Shown: piece by piece, positions 13,958-19,900 of the stretch | Numbering within the stretch: the first letter of the stretch is position 1 | Layout: every line of letters begins with the position of its first letter | From: an uncultured Ignavibacteria bacterium | GTDB taxonomy: Bacteria > Bacteroidota > Ignavibacteria > Kapaibacteriales > UBA2268 | NCBI GenBank assembly: GCA_903911805.1 | Contig: CAIWET010000606.1 | Coordinates: 1 to 19,900 of the forward strand | Length of the DNA stretch: 19,900 nucleotides | Reading direction: 5' to 3' | The notes under the pieces: model-generated | What the model was told of the DNA's origin: nothing | What the model saw: only the letters and a program-made list of their open reading frames with translations | The model's database searches: none | Made by a program: the position numbers and the translations under genes

Positions 13958-15290
13958 CTTTACACAAACTTTGCAAAATATATTTAGAATAGATGAGCTA
14001 AAGCAGAGAATTATATTCACTGTTTTAGTTCTCTTAGTCGTTAGAATCGGCGCCCAAATCACTTTACCAGGCATCAATGTTCAAATGCTCCATGAGCTTA
14101 ATAGAACTAGCAGTGGAAATGATTTATTCGGGTTGTTCGATTTGTTTGTTGGAGGTGCATTTAGCAATGCAGCATTATTTGCTTTAGGTATTATGCCTTA
14201 TATTACTTCTTCTATTATTTTCCAGTTAGCTGGTATCGTTATTCCTGAAATTGCTAAAATGCAAAAAGAGGGTGAAGAAGGTAGAAGAAAAATTAATCAG
14301 TACACTAGATTATTCACTGTAGTTGTTGCCGGGCTTCAAGCTTGGGCTATGTCTATTAGACTTACAACTATGGCTGATCAGGCTGGCAATCATATTTATG
14401 CTACGAACGTAGTTTTATTTACGATTACCACTACTATAGTTTTAACTGCCGGTACATTATTTTTAATGTGGTTAGGTGAGCAAATTACAGAAAGAGGCCT
14501 TGGAAATGGTATTTCTTTAATCATTATGGTTGGTATCGTTTCTAGATTAGTTCCTGCTTTAATTCAAGAATATAATCAAGTATTCGTTTTGGCTGAAAGA
14601 CCATGGGTGCTTGAAATTGTTGTATTTACTTTGCTAATTGTCATTATCGCTTCAGTAATTTATATTACTCAAGGAGCAAGACGAATTCCAGTGCAGTATG
14701 CAAAACGTCAGGTTGGAAAAAAAGTATTTGGTGGCACTACTCAGTATATTCCTTTAAGAGTGAATACAGCTGGTGTTATGCCTATCATTTTTGCTCAGTC
14801 ATTAATGTTTATTCCTAATACTGTTTATAGCTTCTTCCCTGATAATCAAATTCTTTTTACAATAGCAAATGCTTTTAGAGAACACGGTTTGTTTTATTCT
14901 GTATTTTATGCATTTTTAATTATTGCATTTACATATTTTTATACAGCTATCGTTTTTAATCCTAAGGAAATTGCTGACAATATGAAAAAGAATGGTGGTT
15001 TTATTCCTGGTATTCGTCCAGGTAAACCTACTTCTGATTATGTTGATCACGTATTAGCAAGAATTACTTTGCCTGGCTCTATGTTCTTAGCATTGATTGC
15101 AATTTTACCAACTTTTGCTTCTAATATTTTAGGTGTAACTGGTGGTTTTGCTTCATTCTTTGGTGGCACATCATTATTGATTGTTGTTGGAGTTGCTTTA
15201 GATACATTACAGCAAATTGAGTCATATCTTTTAATGAGACATTACGATGGCTTTATGAAGAGTGGCAAAATTAAAGGTAGAGTTTCATAA
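13950..15290 (+). CDS. secY: Protein translocase subunit SecY
   Basis: SecY is the pore of the SecYEG channel in the inner membrane. It has 446 residues with about ten membrane segments, the first near 20-36 and the last near 407-424. Hallmarks are GGAFSNAALFALGIMPYI (68-85, plug/TM2), EQITERGLGNGISLIIMVGI (177-196), ARRIPVQYAKR (243-253, cytosolic loop 4) and GGFIPGIRPGK (349-359, loop 5, with the arginine needed for SecA-driven translocation). The start overlaps the rplO stop by 8 bases, with GGAGGG (13931-13936) rather far upstream. No adk follows. Confidence 0.97.
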   Translation: MSSFTQTLQNIFRIDELKQRIIFTVLVLLVVRIGAQITLPGINVQMLHELNRTSSGNDLFGLFDLFVGGAFSNAALFALGIMPYITSSIIFQLAGIVIPEIAKMQKEGEEGRRKINQYTRLFTVVVAGLQAWAMSIRLTTMADQAGNHIYATNVVLFTITTTIVLTAGTLFLMWLGEQITERGLGNGISLIIMVGIVSRLVPALIQEYNQVFVLAERPWVLEIVVFTLLIVIIASVIYITQGARRIPVQYAKRQVGKKVFGGTTQYIPLRVNTAGVMPIIFAQSLMFIPNTVYSFFPDNQILFTIANAFREHGLFYSVFYAFLIIAFTYFYTAIVFNPKEIADNMKKNGGFIPGIRPGKPTSDYVDHVLARITLPGSMFLALIAILPTFASNILGVTGGFASFFGGTSLLIVVGVALDTLQQIESYLLMRHYDGFMKSGKIKGRVS

Positions 15291-15303
15291 GAATCGACAA
15301 ACT

Positions 15304-16107
15304 ATGAAACAAGTAAATACTGTTAAAACGTATTTAATAAAAAAAGAGAATGAAATTTTATTAATAGAGAAAGCCTGCAGAATTGTTGCAGATACTTTAT
15401 CGCTCATTGAAAAAACAATAAAACCGGGTATAACTACCTTAGAGCTTGACACTATTGCTGAAGATTATATTAGAAGTAAAAATGCTGAACCTGCTTTTAA
15501 AGGCTATGGCGGACCTGATAATCCTTTTCCATTCACTTTATGTGTATCGATTAATGAAGAGGTTGTTCACGGATTGCCAAAAAATTTAGCTTTAAAAGAA
15601 GGTGATATCGTCTCAGTAGATTGTGGAGCTCAATTAAACGGATATTTTGGAGACAGTGCAATTACAGTTGCTGTCGGCGAGATTGATGAAGAGAAAAAGA
15701 AATTGATGAAAATAACAGAAGAGTCACTTTTTCAAGGTATCAAACAAGCAATTTCCGGAAATAAGGTATATGATATTTCCAGAGCAGTGCAAGCTCATTG
15801 CGAGAGTAACGGATTTTCGCTAACAAGAGAACTTGTAGGACACGGAATAGGAAAAAGGCTTCACGAAGAGCCAGCAATTCCAAACTTTGTACCTACACTT
15901 TTGCAGAGAAATCATTTCCCTAATCTTAAATTATTAAAGGGGATGGCTTTAGCAATCGAACCTATGGTTCATGCAGGTAAGCACCAAGTAAAAACAGCAA
16001 GCGACGGCTGGACGGTTTATACCGCGGATTTAAAACCGGCAGCTCATTTTGAGCATACGGTAATAGTGGATGATAAACATCCTTTAATATTAACTTTAAG
16101 AGATTAA
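15304..16107 (+). CDS. map: Methionine aminopeptidase, type I
   Basis: This enzyme removes the initiator methionine from nascent proteins. From the ATG at 15304 it is 267 residues. The five metal ligands are all present: D106 (VDCGA), D117 (GDSA), H180 (GHGIG), E219 (AIEPM) and E250 (HFEHT). H89 (VVHGLP) matches the catalytic histidine. About six extra residues lie between IPNF and GMALAIEPM (around 196-210). An in-frame GTG at 15262 would overlap secY and adds no conserved sequence. There is no clear SD. It sits between secY and infA as in Bacteroidetes. Confidence 0.95.
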   Translation: MKQVNTVKTYLIKKENEILLIEKACRIVADTLSLIEKTIKPGITTLELDTIAEDYIRSKNAEPAFKGYGGPDNPFPFTLCVSINEEVVHGLPKNLALKEGDIVSVDCGAQLNGYFGDSAITVAVGEIDEEKKKLMKITEESLFQGIKQAISGNKVYDISRAVQAHCESNGFSLTRELVGHGIGKRLHEEPAIPNFVPTLLQRNHFPNLKLLKGMALAIEPMVHAGKHQVKTASDGWTVYTADLKPAAHFEHTVIVDDKHPLILTLRD

Positions 16108-16110
16108 TGA

Positions 16111-16329
16111 ATGGGAAAGCAAGACTTAATACAATTAGACGGTATAATTGAAGAATCATTACCGAACACACAGTTTATTGTGAAGTTTGAAAATGGTCAT
16201 AAAGTACTTGCACATATATCCGGCAAGATGCGAATGAATTTTATAAAAATTCTTCAGGGAGATAAAGTAAAGGTGGAGTTATCACCTTACGATTTGACCA
16301 AGGGCAGGATAATATACAGATATAAATAA
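16111..16329 (+). CDS. infA: Translation initiation factor IF-1
   Basis: IF-1 is an OB-fold protein that blocks the A site during initiation. It has 72 residues, standard, with QLDGIIEESLPNTQFIVKFENGHKVLAHISGKMRMNFIKI and ELSPYDLTKGRIIYRYK almost invariant. It starts three bases after the map stop with no SD of its own, so translation is probably coupled to map. Confidence 0.97.
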   Translation: MGKQDLIQLDGIIEESLPNTQFIVKFENGHKVLAHISGKMRMNFIKILQGDKVKVELSPYDLTKGRIIYRYK

Positions 16330-16351
16330 ATAATAATAAATTGAGATTGAT

Positions 16352-16468
16352 ATGAAAGTACAAGCATCAGTAAAGAAAAGAAATCCGGACGATAAGATCG
16401 TACGTCGCAAGGGTAAAATTTATATTATTAACAAAAAGAATCCAAGATTCAAACAGAGACAAGGATAA
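16352..16468 (+). CDS. rpmJ: 50S ribosomal protein bL36 (L36), zinc-free form
   Basis: bL36 is a 38-residue 50S protein, too short for many gene finders. It starts MKVQASVKKRNPDD, continues KIVRRKGKIYIINKKNP and ends RFKQRQG. The zinc form has a C-C-C-H ribbon; here the cysteine positions are replaced (KKRNPDDK for KKICxxC, INKKNPRF for xCxxPRH) and no cysteine or histidine remains, so it cannot bind zinc. INKKNPRFKQRQG is typical of Bacteroidetes/Chlorobi, some of which keep one cysteine. It has no SD; AAATTGA (16338-16344) lies 7 bases before the ATG. Confidence 0.95.
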   Translation: MKVQASVKKRNPDDKIVRRKGKIYIINKKNPRFKQRQG

Positions 16469-16491
16469 TAAATTAATAGGAGATAAATCAA

Positions 16492-16875
16492 GTGGCACGT
16501 ATTTCAGGTATAGATTTACCAAAAAATAAGCGCGGTTTTGTTGGGTTGACATACATTTTTGGTATAGGTAGAACCACAGCATATGCTATCTTAGGAAAAG
16601 CCGGGATGGATCCGGATAAAAAAGTAAACGATTGGAGTGATGAAGAAATCGCTAAATTGCGTTCCATTATCACTGATGAACACAAAGTAGAAGGTCAACT
16701 CCGTTCAGAAACTCAGTTGAATATCAAAAGACTTATGGATATTGGCTGCTATAGAGGTTTAAGACACAGAAGAGGACTACCAGTTAGAGGTCAGAGAACT
16801 AGAACTAACGCACGTACTCGTAAGGGTAAACGTAAGACAGTTGCTGGAAAGAAAAAAGCAGCAGCTAAGAAGTAG
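16492..16875 (+). CDS. rpsM: 30S ribosomal protein uS13 (S13)
   Basis: uS13 is a 30S head protein contacting the P-site tRNA and forming inter-subunit bridges with uL5. It has 127 residues, with ARISGIDLPKNKRGFVGLTY, YIFGIGRTTAYAIL, the RLMDIGCYRGLRHRRGLPVRGQRT block (about 79-102) and a Lys/Ala-rich tail. It starts with GTG behind AGGAG (16478-16482, spacing 9). It is the first gene of the alpha block. Confidence 0.97.
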   Translation: MARISGIDLPKNKRGFVGLTYIFGIGRTTAYAILGKAGMDPDKKVNDWSDEEIAKLRSIITDEHKVEGQLRSETQLNIKRLMDIGCYRGLRHRRGLPVRGQRTRTNARTRKGKRKTVAGKKKAAAKK

Positions 16876-16924
16876 TCTAATTGTTTTTCAAGTAAAATTT
16901 GTTGTATATTTATATGTAATTTAA
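16876..16924 (+). other. 49-base AT-rich gap between rpsM and rpsK
   Basis: rpsM and rpsK are usually only a few to about 20 bases apart; here the gap is 49 bases. It contains TTGTTT (16881-16886) and TATATT (16905-16910), 18 bases apart, a weak sigma-70-like pair, and no SD for rpsK. An internal promoter is possible but unproven. Confidence 0.3.
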
Positions 16925-17311
16925 ATGGCATCCACTAAGAAAAGAGTAAAAAGAAAAATAGTAACCGATTCTCACGGGAAAGCATTCATCAATGCTTCGT
17001 TTAATAACGTGATGGTTACAATAACAGACACTTACGGAAATACTTTGTGCTGGTCATCTGCTGGTAAAAACGGCTTTAGAGGTTCTAAAAAGAACACTCC
17101 ATATGCTGCTCAAGTTTCAGCAGAAAAAACAGCTAAAGAAGCTTACGATATGGGTTTGAGAAAAGTTGATGTAGTTGTTAAAGGTCCCGGTTCCGGTCGC
17201 GAAGCGGCGATCCGCGCATTATCACAAGCAGGATTGGAGATCCACAGCATTTTGGATAAAACTCCTATTCCTCATAATGGTTGTAGACCACCAAAAAGAA
17301 GAAGAGTATAA
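16925..17311 (+). CDS. rpsK: 30S ribosomal protein uS11 (S11)
   Basis: uS11 lies on the 30S platform near the E-site codon. It has 128 residues, with HGKAFINASFNNVMVTITDT (17-36), SSAGKNGFRGSKKNTPYAAQ and TPIPHNGCRPPKRRRV (113-128). N118-G119 is the site that becomes isoaspartate in other bacteria. There is no SD; AT-rich sequence precedes the ATG. The next gene should normally be rpsD, but rpoA follows after 29 bases. Confidence 0.97.
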   Translation: MASTKKRVKRKIVTDSHGKAFINASFNNVMVTITDTYGNTLCWSSAGKNGFRGSKKNTPYAAQVSAEKTAKEAYDMGLRKVDVVVKGPGSGREAAIRALSQAGLEIHSILDKTPIPHNGCRPPKRRRV

Positions 17312-17340
17312 TTTATAAAGTTAAATAGTTAGAAAAAAAT

Positions 17341-18363
17341 ATGAATACTCAGATGCAAATGCCCGATAGGGTGCAAATTGAGGAAGTTTCTGGTGAACAC
17401 TATTGCAGATTCATACTCCAACCTTTAGAAAAAGGTTTTGGCGTTACTCTTGGTAATTCTATAAGAAGAGTTTTATTGTCTTCTATCCAAGGTGCAGCCA
17501 TTGTTGGAGTAAAAATTTCTGAGGTTTTACACGAATTCCAGACCATTCAAGGGGTTATGGAAGACGTTACAGAAATTATTCTCAATCTGAAAGAAGTTAG
17601 GCTTAAAACAATAGATAAAAAACCGCAGAAAATTAATTTTCATCTTAAAGGTCCACACGTTTGGACTACTAAAGATTTGCAGGAAGCCTCTTCTCAAATA
17701 GAAATTATGGACAATGATAAAGTTATTGCTCATTTATCTGAAGACGCAGAATTTGACGTTGAGCTCCGCATTGGCAGAGGCAAAGGTTACGTACCTGCAG
17801 AAGAGCAGATAGTTACTGATTATCCTATTGGTATGTTGCCGATTGACGCCATATTTACACCAATTAAAAATGTAATTTATTATATTGAGCCATATCGTGT
17901 TGGTCAAAAAACTGACTACGAAAAACTTGTGCTTGATGTGATTACTGATGGTACTCTCTCAGCTAGAGAGGCTGTTCATCAAGCTTCTAGAATTATGAAC
18001 GATCACGTTAAATTCTTCATTACTTTTGAAGATGTTGATGACGATGACGCTCCTCATGAAGTAGCTGAAGATGAAGTTAAAGAGGCTGAAAAAACAAGAT
18101 TAAGGAAAATTCTTTTAACCCCAGTTGATGAATTGGAGTTATCCGTTAGAGCTCATAATTGCTTAAAAGCGGCCAATATTAAGAATTTAGCTGAATTAGT
18201 TATGTTGCAAGAACACGAATTGCTTAAATTTAGAAACTTTGGTAGAAAATCATTGGCTGAATTAGGCGAAGTAGTGCATTTGCATGGCTTAGAGTTTGGT
18301 ATGAATGTTGAAAAATTCATTAAAGAAGAACCTAAAGCTGTAGATATTATGGAAAATTTTTAA
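17341..18363 (+). CDS. rpoA: RNA polymerase subunit alpha
   Basis: The alpha dimer scaffolds RNA polymerase assembly; its C-terminal domain binds UP elements and activators. It has 340 residues. The N-terminal domain (about 1-235) contains PLEKGFGVTLGNSIRRVLLSS (28-48) and VLDVITDGTLSAREAVHQA (197-215). An acidic linker (DVDDDDAPHEVAEDEVKEAE, about 231-250) leads to the C-terminal domain with ELSVRAHNCLKAANI (266-280), where R270 matches the DNA-contacting R265 of E. coli, and FGRKSLAEL (300-308). It has no SD. It lies directly after rpsK because rpsD is absent. Confidence 0.98.
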   Translation: MNTQMQMPDRVQIEEVSGEHYCRFILQPLEKGFGVTLGNSIRRVLLSSIQGAAIVGVKISEVLHEFQTIQGVMEDVTEIILNLKEVRLKTIDKKPQKINFHLKGPHVWTTKDLQEASSQIEIMDNDKVIAHLSEDAEFDVELRIGRGKGYVPAEEQIVTDYPIGMLPIDAIFTPIKNVIYYIEPYRVGQKTDYEKLVLDVITDGTLSAREAVHQASRIMNDHVKFFITFEDVDDDDAPHEVAEDEVKEAEKTRLRKILLTPVDELELSVRAHNCLKAANIKNLAELVMLQEHELLKFRNFGRKSLAELGEVVHLHGLEFGMNVEKFIKEEPKAVDIMENF

Positions 18364-18399
18364 TAAAGAGTATTAAAAAGAAAGACTGAGAAATAGATT

Positions 18400-19062
18400 A
18401 TGAGACATTTATATCGTGGAAGAAAATTAAAACGTACAGCCAGTCATCGCAAGGCATTATTAAATAGTTTAGCTACTTCCTTATTAGAACATAAAAGAAT
18501 TCATACAACTTTAGCAAAAGCTAAAGAAATGAGACCTTTTGTAGAAAGTTTGATTACAAGATCAAAACACGCTATGGCTAATGAAAAAGCTGGTTTATTG
18601 CCAGAAGGTCATACCGTTGACGTACACAACCGTAGAATGGTTGGCAGATTTATTAAAAATAAAGCTGTTCTTCAAGAATTATTTGATACTATTGCACCTA
18701 TGGTTGAATCTCGCCCAGGTGGATATACTAGAATAATTAAAATTGGTTTTCGTAGAGGTGATGCAGGCGAAACAGCTATTATTGAATTAGTTGATTGGTC
18801 AGCACCACAAGATGGTCACGTTTCAAAAAGCAAAAAGAAAAAAGTTGCTACAAAGAAATCAGCTCCTAAAGTGAAAGCAGCTCCTGCTCCTAAGGTAGAA
18901 GAAGTTGTTGCTTTAGCTCCTGTAGTTGAGGAAATTATTGAAGTTGTTGAACCCATCGTTGAAGTAGCTCCTGTTGTTGAAGAAGTTGTAGCAGAAGTTA
19001 CAGCTGAAGAAACAACTGAAGTTGCTGAAAATACTGATGCACCAACTGAAGAAGCAAAATAA
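18400..19062 (+). CDS. rplQ: 50S ribosomal protein bL17 (L17) with long acidic tail
   Basis: bL17 sits near the tunnel exit of the 50S. Residues 1-133 are the normal protein: MRHLYRGRKLKRTASHRKALLNSLATSL, HNRRMVGRFIKNKAVLQELFD and GGYTRIIKIGFRRGDAGETAIIELVDW. Residues 134-220 are an added low-complexity tail, first basic (KKKKVATKKSAPKVK) and then Val/Glu/Pro-rich, with APVVEE repeated at 173-178 and 190-195. The frame is open and ends in a normal TAA. It is the last gene of the cluster, with a terminator 24 bases after the stop. No SD is seen. Confidence 0.96.
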   Translation: MRHLYRGRKLKRTASHRKALLNSLATSLLEHKRIHTTLAKAKEMRPFVESLITRSKHAMANEKAGLLPEGHTVDVHNRRMVGRFIKNKAVLQELFDTIAPMVESRPGGYTRIIKIGFRRGDAGETAIIELVDWSAPQDGHVSKSKKKKVATKKSAPKVKAAPAPKVEEVVALAPVVEEIIEVVEPIVEVAPVVEEVVAEVTAEETTEVAENTDAPTEEAK

Positions 19063-19086
19063 TATTAATTATTAAGCTTTGAATTT

Positions 19087-19124
19087 AAAAATGGTTGTCT
19101 ATAATTTAGATAACCATTTTTTTT
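19087..19124 (+). terminator. Intrinsic terminator after rplQ
   Basis: AAAATGGTTGTCTA (19087-19100) pairs with TAGATAACCATTTT (19106-19119) around a 5-base loop: 14 pairs including one G-U. The right arm runs into eight consecutive Ts (19117-19124). This is a typical Rho-independent terminator and is the only strong one in the window, marking the end of the ribosomal cluster. Confidence 0.92.
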
Positions 19125-19198
19125 ATAAAATAAGTACTTTTTATAATAGATTTAATCATATTTACGTCAAAATACTTTTTAAAGATTTAAAAATTAGT
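19125..19198. other. AT-rich gap between the terminator and the methyltransferase gene
   Basis: These 74 bases hold no gene. A 9-base direct repeat TACTTTTTA occurs at 19135 and 19173. A promoter for the next gene must lie here or inside the terminator region, but no pair of promoter elements is convincing, and there is no SD before the ATG at 19199. Confidence 0.5.
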
Positions 19199-19900
19199 AT
19201 GGATATTCTTAAATATTATATTGATCTTTTCTCAAGAGTTCCTAGGCAGCATCCAGGCTCTACTATTTTTACAAAACTCGCATTTAATTCACTAAAATTA
19301 AAAGAAACTAATATTGATATTCTTGATATTGCATGTGGTACTGGGTGCCATACAATGGATTTAGTTGAGATACCTGGTGTTGACATATATGCGGTTGATA
19401 ATAATAGCAAATTTTTAAATATTCTTAAAAATAAAGTTAATAAATCTGAATTCGCAAGAAAAATAAAAGTTCTAATTGGCGATATTTATGAGTTACCATT
19501 AAAATACTATCAATTTGATTTGGTTTGGGTTGAAGGTACAGTTAATAAAAATGGATTTGAAATCGGAATTAATGAATGGAAAAAATTTGTAAAACCAGGT
19601 GGCAATATTGTTATTTCCGAATTGACTTATACTAATACCAATATTCCATTGGAAGTAAAAAACTATTGGATGAATCAATATCCTAGTATTTGTGCTTTTG
19701 ACGAAAAGAAGATAATAATAGAGAATAGTGGCTGCATTTTAGAAAAAACGTTAATTTTAGATGAAACTTGTTGGATTAATAATTATTATATTCCTTTAAT
19801 TAATGAGATTCCTAAGTTTTTAAGTGACAATAATGACCATGAGTACGCATTTATGGTTGCTAATGAAATAGCTAAGGAATATGAATTATATCAAAAATAT
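19199..19900 (+). CDS. Class I SAM-dependent methyltransferase, 3' end outside window
   Basis: The frame is open from the ATG at 19199 to the window end: 234 residues without a stop, so the C-terminus is missing. It has a Rossmann-fold methyltransferase signature: motif I ILDIACGTG (41-49), an acidic motif II end VDNNS (66-70), GDIYELP (94-100) and FDLVWVEGT (106-114), then a VKPGGNIVISE post-motif (about 131-141). The N-terminal YIDLFSRVPRQHPGS resembles a group of uncharacterised Bacteroidetes methyltransferases; the substrate is unknown. It is separated from rplQ by a terminator, so it is probably a separate transcription unit. Its codons are even more AT-rich than those of the ribosomal genes. 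Confidence 0.85.
   Translation, partial: MDILKYYIDLFSRVPRQHPGSTIFTKLAFNSLKLKETNIDILDIACGTGCHTMDLVEIPGVDIYAVDNNSKFLNILKNKVNKSEFARKIKVLIGDIYELPLKYYQFDLVWVEGTVNKNGFEIGINEWKKFVKPGGNIVISELTYTNTNIPLEVKNYWMNQYPSICAFDEKKIIIENSGCILEKTLILDETCWINNYYIPLINEIPKFLSDNNDHEYAFMVANEIAKEYELYQKY

Noticed and set aside
15262..15303. GTG start for map inside the secY 3' end
   Set aside because: The added residues are encoded by sequence under secY constraint and match nothing in methionine aminopeptidases; the ATG at 15304 gives the expected N-terminus.

Overview
The window is one long, co-directional (+ strand) translation and transcription gene cluster: the str, S10, spc and alpha ribosomal-protein operons joined end to end. 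It contains 33 complete genes from rpsL (228) to rplQ (19062), with no internal gap longer than 71 bases. A strong intrinsic terminator (19087-19124) follows. After it comes the start of an unrelated gene, a class I SAM-dependent methyltransferase that runs off the window end. I found no mobile element, CRISPR array, tRNA or rRNA, and no intergenic stretch over 300 bases.

The organism looks like a low-GC bacterium of the Bacteroidota/Chlorobiota/Ignavibacteria (FCB) group; this is inference. Supporting points are a cysteine-free, 38-residue bL36, the long zinc-free form of uS14, the SYPSRVFKG segment of uL3, the order rpsL-rpsG-fusA-tuf-rpsJ, and an upstream match to the Bacteroidetes promoter (TTTG, 20 nt, TATTTTTG). 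Many genes have clear Shine-Dalgarno sequences (AAGGAG), which core Bacteroidia usually lack, so a Chlorobi/Ignavibacteria/Kapabacteria-like lineage fits better.

Layout: 1-227 is an AT-rich leader with a candidate promoter and an inverted repeat. 228-4525 is the str part (uS12, uS7, an EF-G with unusual sequence, EF-Tu). A GC-rich stem-loop sits in the tuf-rpsJ gap (4546-4573). 4597-9637 is the S10 part (rpsJ to rpsQ). 9647-16468 is the spc part (rplN to secY, then map, infA, rpmJ; no adk). 16492-19062 is the alpha part (rpsM, rpsK, rpoA, rplQ), from which rpsD is missing. Together the genes supply most of the ribosome core, two elongation GTPases, IF-1, the SecY channel, N-terminal methionine removal and the RNA polymerase alpha subunit, so synthesis of ribosomes, polymerase and export channel is probably coordinated.

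I see no new defence, mobile or biosynthetic system here. The points worth a second look are departures from an otherwise standard cluster: the missing rpsD, an EF-G without the domain IV tip histidine, added tails on uL5 and bL17, the tuf-rpsJ hairpin, and two distinct styles of translation start (SD with GTG/TTG, or ATG with AT-rich upstream motifs such as AATTAATTGA).
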